From positions 2,914,001 through 2,978,000 of the forward strand of contig NZ_JASKUT010000001.1 of assembly GCF_030167925.1 (NCBI RefSeq): DNA of 64,000 nt. Direction: 5' to 3'. This DNA comes from Paenibacillus silviterrae (GTDB lineage Bacteria; Bacillota; Bacilli; Paenibacillales; NBRC-103111). The position numbers were made by a program, and so were the translations under genes. Below, one piece after another: positions 1 through 10,218 of this stretch (its first letter is position 1; each line of letters opens with the position of its first letter). Below the pieces are notes generated by a model. That model did no database searches. It saw only the letters and a program-made list of their open reading frames with translations, and was not told the DNA's origin.

Positions 1-714
1 CAAATTGTCCTTGTACAAATTGTAGTACAGGATCATCGGGACTTCGGGGCGGGTCTTCTTAATAATGCTGTACAGGTTATCCATGTTGTCTCTCATGCAA
101 GTCGATGCCCACTCCGGCGCGAATTCCTTAGCGTCCTGCGGCAGTTCTCTGCCGTATACGGTCCGGTACTTCCTCCGGCAGCCCTCGCAATGGCAGGTGA
201 CATAACCCGGTGCATTAAAGAAGATGCCGTCCACATCGTATCCTTGCAGCACCTCCTCCAGTACAGGGATGGCCACGGCCTCATTGCGGTAAGCGCTGTT
301 AATGCAGGTCGACATCAGCAGCGACCACGGGCCCGGCCTCTTGGCCCCGATGACCAAGGGCTCGCCGTCCGCTTGGCGCGCAAACCACTCGGGCCGGCTC
401 AAGTAAGCCGAATCCTCGGCCTTACTGAAGTCGAGCCGGGCGATAAAGCGGATGTCCCTCTTGTGACACTCCTCGATCACCGCCCTTAGTAGGTCAAACG
501 ATGCCGGCAGATGCTCGTTCACCGTATGGTACGGCACCTTGGTCGGGTACCAGGCATAGATCCCCCCGACATTAAAGACAATCGTATTGCCCCCCATGCT
601 CTTCATTTGCTCCGCCAGCTGCTCCGGATCGATCAATCCGGTATCCCGCACCTGCAGGTTCGGTTGGATGACACGCAGCGGCCTTTGCCACCATGCTTTG
701 CGTTCTACGCTCAT
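1..714 (-). CDS. GHL6-type putative glycoside hydrolase, 3' end outside window
   Basis: The N-terminal 238 residues of an open frame with no stop before the window edge. The start has a good site (AGGAGG, 5 nt before ATG). The opening reads MSVERKAWWQRPLRVIQPNL, followed by GGNTIVFNVGGIYAWYP, RDIRFIARLDFSKA and DVDGIFFNAPGY, then a Cys pair (CHCEGC). From memory this is the pattern of the 'hypothetical glycosyl hydrolase 6' family, TIM-barrel proteins distantly related to alpha-fucosidases. The substrate is unknown. It lies 72 bp after the second permease gene on the same strand, so it is probably the intracellular enzyme acting on the sugar that transporter imports. Catalytic residues cannot be assigned from this part. 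Confidence 0.75.
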   Translation of the reverse strand, partial: MSVERKAWWQRPLRVIQPNLQVRDTGLIDPEQLAEQMKSMGGNTIVFNVGGIYAWYPTKVPYHTVNEHLPASFDLLRAVIEECHKRDIRFIARLDFSKAEDSAYLSRPEWFARQADGEPLVIGAKRPGPWSLLMSTCINSAYRNEAVAIPVLEEVLQGYDVDGIFFNAPGYVTCHCEGCRRKYRTVYGRELPQDAKEFAPEWASTCMRDNMDNLYSIIKKTRPEVPMILYYNLYKDNL

Positions 715-785
715 AGCTTCCTCCTGAATGGGGGTCCGTCAGCTCGGCTGATTCGGTACCCGCTGAATTTGAACTGCACTACCGG

Positions 786-1667
786 CTATCCCTTAACCGA
801 GCCCAGCATCACTCCCTTGGCAAAATGCTTTTGCAGAAACGGATAGACGACGAGAATCGGGCCCATCGCCATCATGATCGAGGCCATGCGAATAGTCTCC
901 TGCGGCACCAGCCTGTCGTCCCCGCCTCCTGATTGCCCGACGCCAATGGTATCCGAATCAATGACGAGCGTTTTGACGAGCACCTGAAGCGTCCACTTTT
1001 TGGAATCGGAAATATAAATGAGCGCATTGAAGTACGTATTCCAGTGGGATACGGCAAAAAATAACGTGAATGCCGCAATCGCCGGCAGGGACAACGGAAG
1101 AACAATGCGCAGGAACACCCCCATATCGGAGCAGCCGTCGATCTTAGCCGCATCCTCCAGCTCGCCAGGAAGCGATTCCATGAAGCTCTTGATGACAAGC
1201 AGGCTCCACGCATTCGTAAGCGACGGCCAGATCAGCGCCCAGTAGGAATTCAGCAGACCGAGCTGCTTAATCAGAAGGTAGCTCGGCACGATCCCGGCGC
1301 TGAATACGAGCGTAAAGATAACTGCGCTCAGCATCAGCCCACGTCCGGGCATCGTTTTTTTCGTCAGCGCGTAAGCGAGAGAGAATGAAACCACCAGATT
1401 CAGCACCGTTCCTACGACGGTAATAAACGTCGTGCTCTTCAGCGCATTCAAGAAGCTGTTGGTCGATAAAATGTACTTGTAAGCGGACAACGACCATTGC
1501 TCCGGAAAGATGTAAAATTCCAGCGGCACATAAGCTTCCGGGTCCGTAAACGAAACGCTGAATACATAGAAGAACGGGAATACACATACGAGAGAAATGA
1601 GGGCAAGGAGCGTGTAGTTGACATAATCGAACAGCTCCAGCTTTCTTTTCCGCGTAACAAAGCTCAT
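786..1667 (-). CDS. Carbohydrate ABC transporter permease, LplC/YtcP type
   Basis: Inner-membrane permease subunit of a CUT1 sugar importer, 293 residues, about six membrane helices. The cytoplasmic EAA loop (ELEDAAKIDGCSDMGVFLRI, near 169-188) contacts the ATPase. The ending HFAKGVMLGSVKG is typical of LplC-type partners. It starts 18 bp after the other permease gene and is surely co-transcribed with it. No ATPase or binding protein for this cassette lies inside the window; such systems often share one MsmX-type ATPase encoded elsewhere, and the binding protein may lie beyond the window edge. Substrate not determinable. Confidence 0.93.
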   Translation of the reverse strand: MSFVTRKRKLELFDYVNYTLLALISLVCVFPFFYVFSVSFTDPEAYVPLEFYIFPEQWSLSAYKYILSTNSFLNALKSTTFITVVGTVLNLVVSFSLAYALTKKTMPGRGLMLSAVIFTLVFSAGIVPSYLLIKQLGLLNSYWALIWPSLTNAWSLLVIKSFMESLPGELEDAAKIDGCSDMGVFLRIVLPLSLPAIAAFTLFFAVSHWNTYFNALIYISDSKKWTLQVLVKTLVIDSDTIGVGQSGGGDDRLVPQETIRMASIMMAMGPILVVYPFLQKHFAKGVMLGSVKG

Positions 1668-1685
1668 GGCAGCTCCTCCTCCTTG

Positions 1686-2654
1686 TTAATAGATTCCTTC
1701 GTGTCCGAGCTTTTTCACGATATAGTTGGAGGTCATTACCAGCACGAAGCCAACCACTCCTTTGAACATGCCTACCGTAACCCCGGCGCTGATCTGACCC
1801 TTGAGAATCCCTTGGGTGTAAGCATAGGTATCGAATACCTCCGCCATGGAAATGACGAGCGGATTGATCATCAGCAGGATTTGCTCGAAGCCCACATCCG
1901 CCATTTGACCGAGCCGCAGAATGAGCAAGATCAGGATCGTCGGCCGGATCGCCGGCAGCGTGACGTGCCAAATTTGCCTCCACCGGTTCGCCCCGTCTAC
2001 TACAGCCGCCTCATACCGCTGGGGATCGACTCCCGCCATTGCCGCCAGGAAAATGATCGTCCCCCAGCCCGCTTCCTTCCACATGTTCTGCGCCGTAATG
2101 AGCCCCCAGAAGTAATTTGGGTTCGATAAGAACGCGATGCTCTCGCCTCCGGATTCCGTAATCAGCTTGTTGATGATCCCTACATCCGTCGAAAGGATAA
2201 AGAACGTCATACTCGCCACAACGACCCAGGATAGAAAATGCGGCAGGTACACAATGGACTGATTGATCCGCTTAAAGGTCTCGTGACGCACTTCATTGAG
2301 CATCAGCGCCAAAATAATAGGAAGTGGAAACATAAAGACCAGTCCGAAAATATTGATGGCAAACGTGTTTCTCAGCATGATATAGAAGTTGCTGTCGCCA
2401 AAGAGCTCGGTAAAATGCTTCAGCCCGATCCATTCGCTGCCCCAGAAGCCGCTGTAAGGGTTGTAATCCTTAAAGGCGAGCAGCAGCCCCCACATGGGCA
2501 CAAACTTGAAAACAATAAAATAAAGGATGCCCGGCAGCGCCAGCAGGTAAATGTATTTATGCTGCAGCATGCGGTCCCGGAGCCGGGACCAATAGCCTTG
2601 CCGGGGGGCAGCCGCTGCCGTCGGGCGGGGTCGGGCTCTGGAAGTCTCGATCAT
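1686..2654 (-). CDS. Carbohydrate ABC transporter permease, LplB/YteP type
   Basis: First permease subunit of the same importer, 322 residues. After a short basic N-terminus comes the first helix (YIYLLALPGILYFIVFKFVP, near 34-53), then the family pattern PMWGLLLAFKDYNP. The EAA loop (RYEAAVVDGANRWRQIWHVT) is near 223-242. It is the promoter-proximal transporter gene of the cassette and follows the sensor-regulator on the same strand, with a terminator between them, so it probably has its own promoter at about 2.66-2.81 kb. The AraC-type regulator upstream is the likely activator. Confidence 0.93.
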   Translation of the reverse strand: MIETSRARPRPTAAAAPRQGYWSRLRDRMLQHKYIYLLALPGILYFIVFKFVPMWGLLLAFKDYNPYSGFWGSEWIGLKHFTELFGDSNFYIMLRNTFAINIFGLVFMFPLPIILALMLNEVRHETFKRINQSIVYLPHFLSWVVVASMTFFILSTDVGIINKLITESGGESIAFLSNPNYFWGLITAQNMWKEAGWGTIIFLAAMAGVDPQRYEAAVVDGANRWRQIWHVTLPAIRPTILILLILRLGQMADVGFEQILLMINPLVISMAEVFDTYAYTQGILKGQISAGVTVGMFKGVVGFVLVMTSNYIVKKLGHEGIY

Positions 2655-2817
2655 TTCTATGCACCTCTTTCGGTTAGTCCGGGATGAACGTTTCCCCCTG
2701 TGAGCTCATCATAAGACAGCCGAACATGGCAGCATAGCGACAATCCTTGCTTTAAACAAGCTCCGGCGGGAGCAGGTCAAAATCTGTCTTGTGCCCGGCA
2801 GCCGGCCTTTGGAACAC

Positions 2818-2852
2818 AAAAAATCGAGGCCCGACATAAGTCAGGCCCCGAT
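2818..2852 (-). terminator. Intrinsic terminator after the sensor AraC gene
   Basis: A 13-bp stem (ATCGGGGCCTGAC with GTCGGGCCTCGAT, two G-T pairs), a 4-nt loop and a T-run, read on the minus strand just past the regulator stop. Confidence 0.85.
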
Positions 2853-2864
2853 GAGCTTACGATA

Positions 2865-5180
2865 TTACCGGTATGCGGATCGGAACATACTTGGAGTCAT
2901 TTGCACCTTGCGTTGGAAAATGCGGGTAAGATTCCGCTCCGAATAGCCGATGATGCCCGCGATCTCACTGATGCTCTGGTCCGTCTCCAGCAGCAGCCGC
3001 TTGACCTCCTCCACCTTGCATTCCACGACGAAGTCGAGGAAGTTGATTCCCATTTCCTTTTTGAACAGCCGGCTGACGTACGACGGACTCATCCCGACAA
3101 GCTCGGCGCACTGCACCAGCGTTAAGTCCTCCCTGCAGTGCTCGCGAATATGCTGGCAGATTTGGCGGATCGCCGACTGCCCGTTATCGTTCAACGTTTC
3201 CTCCGTCAATCGCTTATGCAGCGGGAACAGCACTCCAGTGAACCAATCGATGATGTCTCTCGAGGTTCGCTTGCCCTCCAGCTGGCCGAACAGATTGTGC
3301 TCCAGGATATCAAGAATGCTGCCGCCCTGCTTCTCCAAGGAAGTAATAATGGCGGACAGCAGAACCGAATAGCTTTGGTGGATAAAATGATACGACTGCG
3401 ACTGCTGCAGCGCTTTCGTGAACTTCTCGAGCGACTGCTCCGCCAGCTTCGTTTCCCCTTTGGACAGCGAGTCGACAATCGCCCCTTCCAGCTCCCTTGG
3501 GTAGCGGAAGACCGAACGGGTTTTCGAGCTTTCCAAATCCTCAATGTACAGAATCGAAGCCGTATCCTGGTAAATCCGGTATTGCAGCGCAACGACCGCT
3601 TCTTTGTACGATACCGGCACGTCCGCGATATGGGAGTAACAGCGTCCGATGCCCACGGATACCTCGAAGGACAAGTAGCTCTGCAGCGAATCGCATACCG
3701 ATTGGGCGAAGGCGATCATCCGCTGCGGCAGCTTGCCCTGCTCCTCCATATCGTCCCATCGAATGAGGCCTACGCCTCTTCCCTCATAGGGAAAAACGTA
3801 GCCCTGCAGATCCGGATTTTTCTCCATGAGCTCCTGAATGACATTGGCCAGCGTAAACGCAATAATCGGCTTGTCGCTCGGCAGAAACCGGGTTTCCCTG
3901 ATGGCATTCTCCACCTCGACGACCATGACCCCGTACGTTGCCTTCACCGTCAGTCCGTACGTTTCGCAATCATGAAGCAGCGCGTCGCTAAGAATATAAT
4001 CGCCGTTTACCAGCTGCTGCAGGCAGCGCTCCCGCAAGGTCGGCTGCACCTTCTCCATATATTTGCCGAGCCTTTGGGATTCCTTGTTCAAGTAATCGAG
4101 GCAGGCCCGAATATATTCGAGCTCGTTCTCGCTTCCTTGGATGCGTCCGGCCCCAACCGATCTGCTGTGCTTGATCAGCTGTTCAATCGGGCTGTACACC
4201 CGCTTCGTGCTGAAATACGTAAACATGGCGGCGAGCGCGATGATGAAAAGCAGCGCTGTAATCGTCAGCACCCGAATCCACGCCAATTTGTCCGCAATAA
4301 GATCCTCCGGAATGACGGAGACATACGTGCGCCCGAACATGCTTTTCATATACGAGACGTGCGCTTTGCTTCCATCCTGCCGGGTCTCATAGAAGCTGCC
4401 GATGCTGTCCTCGGAAGCTGCAATCGTCTCGTAACCGGCCCATGACTCCAGATTGCCAAGGCTCTCCCCGAGCTTAAGATGACCGATCGTGCTGAGGAAC
4501 ACCAGCTCCTTGCCCATGGGAATGACCGCCGCCTCCTCGGGCAGGAAGCGAATAATCGCTCCAATGTCCACCTGAAGCCCCAAGATGCCCTGTGCATTAC
4601 TGCTCGAGCCGACAGGCACCTTGCGGACAAACGTGATCAAGCCCTCCTGTCTGCTCGCGGGCAAGTAGGTCCACCTGGTCAGGCTTGCATCGTTCATCAG
4701 CTGCTGAATGTCCGCCTTGTATTTATATTGATCCAGCTCCATGGAGCCGTAATTGTTCGTCAGAACGACGCTTTCCAGCGTGCTGTAGAAATAAATTTCT
4801 TTAATGAAATCATTCGCATTCTTGACCAGCGTAATCTTGTTGACCAGACCCAGATGCCAGATCAGCGGCATATCTTGAATCCGCCCGGCGAACAAATCCG
4901 TGATGATCGGGTCCGCCGCCAGCTGCAGCGAGTCCTTCTCAATCCCCTGAAGCATCCGCTCCGCCCGGTCCTTGGCCAGTACGAGCGAAGATTGGCTCTC
5001 GCCAATAATCTGCTCCCTGGTCCGCTCCATCGAAACCTGGTAATACACCAGTCCCGCAATCATAATCGGTATGCATACCGACAAGCACCCGACCCAAATC
5101 AGCCGCTGCAGATAGGTCCCGCTGCGTCTGTCACGACCCAAATCAAACCATCGTCTCCAGCGGTTCAACCAGTTCTTCAT
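2865..5180 (-). CDS. Membrane-anchored AraC-family regulator with extracellular sensor
   Basis: About 771 residues from the chosen ATG (MKNWLNRWRRW), which has AGGAGGGGGG 4 nt upstream; an open frame extends 26 codons further without such a site. Order: basic N-terminus; helix near 33-55; extracellular Cache-like region to about 285; second helix (ITALLFIIALAAMFTYFSTK) with a HAMP-like stretch; a cytoplasmic linker (VSVGIGR region); then two helix-turn-helix motifs in the last 100 residues (QCAELVGMSPSYVSRLFKKE and SISEIAGIIGYSERNLTRIF). Proteins of this build in Paenibacillus sense sugars outside the cell and activate the adjacent ABC cassette, here the two permeases and GHL6 enzyme downstream. 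Confidence 0.9.
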   Translation of the reverse strand: MKNWLNRWRRWFDLGRDRRSGTYLQRLIWVGCLSVCIPIMIAGLVYYQVSMERTREQIIGESQSSLVLAKDRAERMLQGIEKDSLQLAADPIITDLFAGRIQDMPLIWHLGLVNKITLVKNANDFIKEIYFYSTLESVVLTNNYGSMELDQYKYKADIQQLMNDASLTRWTYLPASRQEGLITFVRKVPVGSSSNAQGILGLQVDIGAIIRFLPEEAAVIPMGKELVFLSTIGHLKLGESLGNLESWAGYETIAASEDSIGSFYETRQDGSKAHVSYMKSMFGRTYVSVIPEDLIADKLAWIRVLTITALLFIIALAAMFTYFSTKRVYSPIEQLIKHSRSVGAGRIQGSENELEYIRACLDYLNKESQRLGKYMEKVQPTLRERCLQQLVNGDYILSDALLHDCETYGLTVKATYGVMVVEVENAIRETRFLPSDKPIIAFTLANVIQELMEKNPDLQGYVFPYEGRGVGLIRWDDMEEQGKLPQRMIAFAQSVCDSLQSYLSFEVSVGIGRCYSHIADVPVSYKEAVVALQYRIYQDTASILYIEDLESSKTRSVFRYPRELEGAIVDSLSKGETKLAEQSLEKFTKALQQSQSYHFIHQSYSVLLSAIITSLEKQGGSILDILEHNLFGQLEGKRTSRDIIDWFTGVLFPLHKRLTEETLNDNGQSAIRQICQHIREHCREDLTLVQCAELVGMSPSYVSRLFKKEMGINFLDFVVECKVEEVKRLLLETDQSISEIAGIIGYSERNLTRIFQRKVQMTPSMFRSAYR

Positions 5181-5374
5181 GGGTCCCCCCTCCTCTGCCG
5201 GCAGCATCTTGCTCATATACAGCCTATCTTCATTGTAAAAGAAAACGCCCGATTGCAAAACCGACAGTTCTTGTTTTCATGGACCGGGGCTACGAGTAGA
5301 AGGACAAGCTGCGGGGGGAAGGCAAGAAACGTCCGACCGGACGGCAGGTGGAGCAAAAATTGTCCGGTGCGGAT

Positions 5375-5409
5375 AAAAGACGTCATCTCCAATATCACAT
5401 AAGATGACG
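5375..5409 (-). terminator. Intrinsic terminator after the LacI-type gene
   Basis: Minus strand: CGTCATCT, 13-nt loop, AGATGACG, then TCTTTTAT, directly after the stop codon of the LacI-type gene. Confidence 0.7.
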
Positions 5410-6450
5410 CTAACGCTTACCCTTTACTGCCCTCACCGTTTCTCCTTCGTAAAAAGCCCCCTGCAGGCGAATATGCTCATAGGGCGCTCCCGGGTTGGCG
5501 ATTCTCCAGAGCATGCGCTCGGCTGCGCGTTCACCCGCTTCCTTGACGAGCAATATCGGGCGCGTCAGCTCGGGGAAAAAGGACGGCCGCTCATGCTCCA
5601 GACTGACGAGGGATACGTCCTCCGGGATGGACAGCCCGATTGTGCTGCATGCGTAGTAGAACCAGGCAGGGTCTCGCTGCAGCGCGCAAAGAATGGCCGT
5701 CGGCTTTGTTTCAATCAGCTTCTCTCGCAGCTCCTCGATCCACTGTTCCTTCGTTGAGGGCGGCGCCGTCATGTGGGCCTTCGGATCAACCGTAAGTCCC
5801 GCTTCGTTCATCGCTTCCTGAAAGGCCTGCCAGCGCAGCCGAAAGCCGCGGTGCGACTCGATATCTCCGACATACATGATCCGGCGGTGCCCCTTGGAGA
5901 TGAAGTGCCGAACCGACTAATGAACGGCGTGATATACGTCCCAGACGACGCTGTCCACCTCCACTGTATGCGGCGGGAAGTTAAGCATGAGCTTGGGAAC
6001 CGGCTGCGAGAGCAGCTCCGATTCCGCTGGGAGCGGAAGGGCCGGGCTCAAAAAGAGGCCGTCGCAATAATCGAGCTCATGACGCTTCATCCATTCCCGG
6101 AACAGCTTGACGGAAGAGGCTGGAGGCACGACAACCGGAACAACCGAATGTCCGAATTCGATCATCCGTTCCTGTACCCCCGTCAGCATCAACCGGTTAA
6201 AGTGGGAATCCTCATTCAGAAGCATCATGAATCTTCGCTGCTTAACCGAATGATAGGGGATCCTTTCAACCGCCATGCTGCGTTCCTGTTCTTTCGTATG
6301 GTAGCCTAGCTCCTTCGCCTTCTCGATTACCTCCTGCCGCGTCCGCTCCGACATGCCGGGCAGTCCCCTCAGCGCCTTTGAAACCGTATGAACGGTCAGC
6401 TGCAGCTCCGCAGCGATATCCTTCAAGGTCACCGGCTTGCTCCTTCGCAT
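5410..6450 (-). pseudogene. LacI-family regulator interrupted by an in-frame TAG
   Basis: The two open parts (6450-5917 and the part ending at 5410) lie in the same frame and together make one 346-residue LacI/GalR protein. The N-terminus has the usual helix-turn-helix (TLKDIAAELQLTVHTVSKAL) and the sugar-binding core follows. A TAG at 5917-5919 interrupts the core after DVYHAVH; beyond it the frame continues SVRHFISKGHRRIMYVGDI, the expected 'VRHLISLGHRRI' segment. A single C-to-T change from CAG would explain it. The first fragment keeps the DNA-binding domain; the second has no good start. It is divergent from the FAD oxidoreductase gene, which it presumably controlled. Real mutation, sequencing error and readthrough are all possible. 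Confidence 0.85.
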
Positions 6451-6563
6451 CGCTTCCCACCTCCTTCAGCTTCACTTCCATTAGTGTAAGTAAAATGTAA
6501 CTAAAACTCAACAAAAATGAATGCTATACTGTTTGCAAAATGAGCGAAGGAGCTGTTGAAGTG

Positions 6564-7820
6564 ATGTCGACAACCTATGAACTGAAACGGGATATCCCGG
6601 TGTATGACCGCGCCGATCTGGTCGTTGTTGGAGGAGGTCCCGCAGGAGTGGCCGCTGCCCTCTCGGGAGCCCGAAGCGGCAAGAAAGTCATTGTGCTGGA
6701 GCAATCCGCACAGCTTGGCGGCATGGGTACGCTCGGGAACGTGAGCATTTTTATGAAGGTAGGCAACGTCACGGGAATCTACCGGGAGATCGTCACGGAA
6801 ATGATCAAGGAGCATGTCCCGGAAGGACAAGATTTGAATACGGCCCCGCAGTTTTCTCCCTTTCGCCTCCGCTATTATTTGAACCGGAAGCTGGAGCAGG
6901 AGAACGTCAAGGTATGCTATCACATGTCCTTCGTTTCGGCCGTTACCGAAGATGGCCGTGTCAAAGCGGTGATCGTCAATACCCGCGAAGGCTTGCGCGC
7001 CGTGGAAGGCGCGGTGTTTCTGGACTGTACGGGTGATGCGCGGGTTGCTATCGACGCCGGCGCAGCGTATGCCTCGGGGCGTGATGGCGACGGATTGACA
7101 CAGCCGATGACACTCATGTTTATGATGCAAAACACAGGCCAAAAGACAGAGCTCTACTTGCCGGAAGGCTGTTATTATTATGAAAAGGTCGAGGACCTGC
7201 CGCAAGGCCGTCATTTGTATTGGGAGCGGATGGGAGACGGCACGCTGCTTGTCAACATGACCCGGGTGAAAGGGAACGGCGCAAAAATCGACGACGTCAG
7301 CTTCGCCGAGCAGGAATCGCTCCGCCAAGTGTTCTCCGTCGCTCATTACCTGCAGCGCAACGGCTTCGAGAACTACATTTTGTCTCACATCGGAAGCCAG
7401 ACGGGCGTCAGAGAAACCAACCAGATCGTCGGTCATTACACGCTGACCGAGGAGGACCTTACTTCGGGAAGAAGATTTGCCGACGTTGTTGCGCAGACCA
7501 ACTACGAGATCGATATCCACAGTCCGGACGGTGCCAAGGTCACGGATGAGCGCGATATCGACGGCTACGACATTCCGTACCGCTGCATGCTCCCGAAGGG
7601 GCTGGACGGCGTGCTTGTGGCCGGCCGCGCCATTTCCGCCACGCATGTCGCCATGTCGTCGATGCGCGTGCAAGCCACCTGCTATGCGCTCGGCCAGGCT
7701 GCCGGCGTTGCCGCTTCCCTCGCAATCGACAGCGGCTGCACGCTGCAGGATGTGCCGATTGCCGCTCTGCATGAGGAGCTTTATCGCCAAGGTGTGCGAT
7801 TCGTTTTCCCTGCCGAGTAA
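6564..7820 (+). CDS. FAD-dependent oxidoreductase (FAD_oxidored type)
   Basis: About 418 residues. The N-terminal dinucleotide-binding motif is LVVVGGGPAGVAAAL, with the glutamate ending strand 2 in VIVLEQ. GGMGTLGNVSIFMK and, near the C-terminus, GLDGVLVAGRAISATHVAMS are typical of the FAD_oxidored family, which often sits beside sugar-use genes in Paenibacillus. Substrate unknown. I chose ATG 6564, with AAGGAG 11 nt upstream; GTG 6561 is nearly as good, while ATG 6540 has no binding site. The gene is divergent from the broken LacI-type gene across about 110 bp, with a TATACT hexamer near 6523 that could be its -10. Confidence 0.88.
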   Translation: MSTTYELKRDIPVYDRADLVVVGGGPAGVAAALSGARSGKKVIVLEQSAQLGGMGTLGNVSIFMKVGNVTGIYREIVTEMIKEHVPEGQDLNTAPQFSPFRLRYYLNRKLEQENVKVCYHMSFVSAVTEDGRVKAVIVNTREGLRAVEGAVFLDCTGDARVAIDAGAAYASGRDGDGLTQPMTLMFMMQNTGQKTELYLPEGCYYYEKVEDLPQGRHLYWERMGDGTLLVNMTRVKGNGAKIDDVSFAEQESLRQVFSVAHYLQRNGFENYILSHIGSQTGVRETNQIVGHYTLTEEDLTSGRRFADVVAQTNYEIDIHSPDGAKVTDERDIDGYDIPYRCMLPKGLDGVLVAGRAISATHVAMSSMRVQATCYALGQAAGVAASLAIDSGCTLQDVPIAALHEELYRQGVRFVFPAE

Positions 7821-7837
7821 CTAGATGAACTAGGAGA

Positions 7838-7872
7838 AGGCCTTAGCCCGATTGTCGGGTTAAGGCTTTTGC
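7838..7872 (+). terminator. Intrinsic terminator after the oxidoreductase
   Basis: GGCCTTAGCCCGA, short loop, TCGGGTTAAGGC and a T-run. Confidence 0.9.
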
Positions 7873-8046
7873 TTTTTAACAGATAAGTACCATTCCGCAC
7901 AATGTCATGATTAAACAGATTTTAGGATCTATTTACAATATTTCTCTTTACGGATAGCAGCTGCGGATGATAGAATTACATCAAAATACATTATTCGACA
8001 TTATTTTTAATAATTCGACAGAAATCTCGGTTGGGAGGATTTATTC

Positions 8047-9792
8047 ATGTTCGGTACGGTTACACGTAACGTCGCTCGAAAACTGACCCTCATGGTCTTT
8101 GTAATCCTGCTTGTGTTTTCCTTATCATCCGCGTCGTTCACCTATTTCTCCATGCGTCAGATGCACATGAACAAGCTCGTAACGATACATGAAACGGATG
8201 CTATTACGGCTAAGCTGGTCGGTTCCTACATTAGCGGTGTGGCGGAAAAAGGCAAGACGGGAGCGGATTTAAAGGACGATGTCAACGTAAAGACGCTTAC
8301 CAGCATACTGGATTCCATGACGCAAAAGGAGCTCGTGGAGAACGCTTACGTTTTTTTCCCGGAGGTAGAAACCAAGAACGGGGAGCCCTTTCTAAAAATG
8401 ATCGGCACGAGCAGCTCGCTTGCTGCCGCACTTCCTCCGATGAGCAGCTACAAACTTCCCGACATCTTTAAAGCGGGCATTGAGCAGCTGAACAATGCAG
8501 AATTGGCAATTACCGATACATATACAGACGAGAACGGAACATTCGTCAGCAGCTTATCCAAAATTACGGACAGCAAGAACAATGTGATCGGTATTTTCGG
8601 CCTAGACTATAATTACGATGACATCAAGGTGCTGCTAAAGAAGGAAATTATCAAGTCGGTAGGCATGTCCCTAACCTTTGGAATTCTTTTCTCGGCCACA
8701 ATCTGGTATGTCATCGCGAAGCAGCTCAGTCCGCTGAGAGAGCTGACGAACGCGACCAACCGCGCGGCGAACGGCGACTTTTCCTTCCAGATGAAGGTTA
8801 CGCGTACGGATGAGTTCGGTCGGTTGAAGGGAAATTTCAATACGATGCTTACGAACGTGTCGGCTCTGCTTAAAGACATCGCCGTGTCAACCCATAATGT
8901 CGTTGCCGCCTCGAACGATATGCAGCAGGGCAGCAGCCAAACCTTGGCCGCATCGCGGGACATCGCCGAATCCGTCAAGCAGATTGCCTCAGGCTCCCAC
9001 ACCTTATCCGAATCGACGGAAGAGACGAAGCGTGCGATCAGCGAGATGACCGTCGGCGTTCAGCGCATCGCCGAGTCCGCAGGCGAAGTGAGCCAGCAGG
9101 CTTACTCCGTCGCCGAGGAAACGACGGTAAATCAGAAGCTCATGGCCGAAACGGTGGAGCAGATGGAGCGCATCAACGCAAGCGTCCAGGAAGCCGTGCA
9201 GAAGCTGCAGCGGCTGCTGGAACGCTCCGCTGACATCAAGGGCATCGTTGATGTGATTGGGGACATCTCCACCCAAACGAACTTGCTGTCCTTGAACGCC
9301 TCGATTGAGGCGGCAAGGGCCGGCGAGCATGGGCGCGGCTTTGCCGTAGTAGCCGGCGAGATCCGCAAGCTGGCCGAGCAGTCCAAGAGCTCCTCCGAAA
9401 CCATTGCCGAGCTCATCGGTCACATTAATCTAGATACCGAGTCCATAGCGGAGAGCATGCAGGCCGGTGCCAATGAGGCAATGAACGGAGCAGCTATCGT
9501 CAAAGAAGCCCATGCCGGCTTCGATCGGATTGCAGGGTCCGTTCAGGGAATCACCTCGCAAATTCAGGAAATTTCGGCAGCCACCGAGGAAATGTCAGCC
9601 GGCTCCGAGGAAATCGCAGCGACGATGGAGGAATTGGCACGAATTTCTCAGGAGTCCCGCAGCTATGCGGAAGGCGTAGCCGAATTCGTTCAGCAGCAGC
9701 TGGAAACCATGAATGGGATGGCTGCTTCCGCCCAAGGGCTGAAGCAGACGTCCGAGCAAGTCAAAATCGCCGTCGGCAAGTTTACGGTGTAA
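8047..9792 (+). CDS. Methyl-accepting chemotaxis protein
   Basis: Transmembrane chemoreceptor, 581 residues. A helix near 13-35 and one near 200-222 bracket an extracellular sensor of about 165 residues that resembles single-Cache domains. HAMP follows (about 222-275), then the long signalling coiled coil. The conserved hairpin tip reads [20 protein letters not shown], followed by [20 protein letters not shown], which contacts CheA and CheW. Strong start: GGGAGG 7 nt before ATG. Single-gene unit with its own terminator. The ligand cannot be predicted. Confidence 0.95.
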   Translation: MFGTVTRNVARKLTLMVFVILLVFSLSSASFTYFSMRQMHMNKLVTIHETDAITAKLVGSYISGVAEKGKTGADLKDDVNVKTLTSILDSMTQKELVENAYVFFPEVETKNGEPFLKMIGTSSSLAAALPPMSSYKLPDIFKAGIEQLNNAELAITDTYTDENGTFVSSLSKITDSKNNVIGIFGLDYNYDDIKVLLKKEIIKSVGMSLTFGILFSATIWYVIAKQLSPLRELTNATNRAANGDFSFQMKVTRTDEFGRLKGNFNTMLTNVSALLKDIAVSTHNVVAASNDMQQGSSQTLAASRDIAESVKQIASGSHTLSESTEETKRAISEMTVGVQRIAESAGEVSQQAYSVAEETTVNQKLMAETVEQMERINASVQEAVQKLQRLLERSADIKGIVDVIGDISTQTNLLSLNASIEAARAGEHGRGFAVVAGEIRKLAEQSKSSSETIAELIGHINLDTESIAESMQAGANEAMNGAAIVKEAHAGFDRIAGSVQGITSQIQEISAATEEMSAGSEEIAATMEELARISQESRSYAEGVAEFVQQQLETMNGMAASAQGLKQTSEQVKIAVGKFTV

Positions 9793-10150
9793 CGAAATAA
9801 GGCCGGTTATTTGTCATTGATGACAGTAGCCGGCTTTTTGCGGTATTATTTAGATATCTTTTATTTTCTATTTCGTCTACGATATGAGGTCCCAAATCTA
9901 TTGCAGTAATTAAAATAATCACTATCCACTTCATGAACAAAAATCTCTTTATGTCAGTTACATCATACTTAGTAATAAAAATGATAGAAGTTATGACACT
10001 AGTCACAATAATTACGATTATTGGAATTGATTTCTCGAATAGAGTAAGTGGGACACCAAAAATAATGCCAAATGGATTATTAATGTAAACTAATAATTTA
10101 GTGATAATATAACTTAAGAAGAGCAAGATTATTGATGTACCTTTGCCCAT
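9782..10150 (-). CDS. Small AT-rich membrane protein, possibly truncated
   Basis: Unrecognised, 122 residues. Three hydrophobic segments ([55 protein letters not shown]) suggest a membrane protein. GGAG lies about 12 nt before the ATG. The last 30 or so residues read through the reverse strand of the chemoreceptor terminator and overlap the chemoreceptor stop, so the original 3' end may have been lost. Base composition is far more AT-rich than the neighbours, as for the next gene, suggesting a short acquired stretch. It could also be a decayed fragment. Confidence 0.45.
   Translation of the reverse strand: MGKGTSIILLFLSYIITKLLVYINNPFGIIFGVPLTLFEKSIPIIVIIVTSVITSIIFITKYDVTDIKRFLFMKWIVIILITAIDLGPHIVDEIENKRYLNNTAKSRLLSSMTNNRPYFVTP
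9800..9840 (+). terminator. Intrinsic terminator after the chemoreceptor
   Basis: GCCGGTTATTTGTCAT pairs imperfectly with ATGACAGTAGCCGGC, followed by TTTTT. Confidence 0.8.
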
Positions 10151-10218
10151 GATATAACAACTCCATTCGGAAGTTCATCTTGCGGTTCTAAATAATAGAT
10201 TATAATATATGTACTTTC

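Noticed and set aside
6501-7790. 429-codon minus-strand ORF opposite the FAD oxidoreductase
   Set aside because: Shadow of a gene with a clear FAD-binding motif; no start signal.
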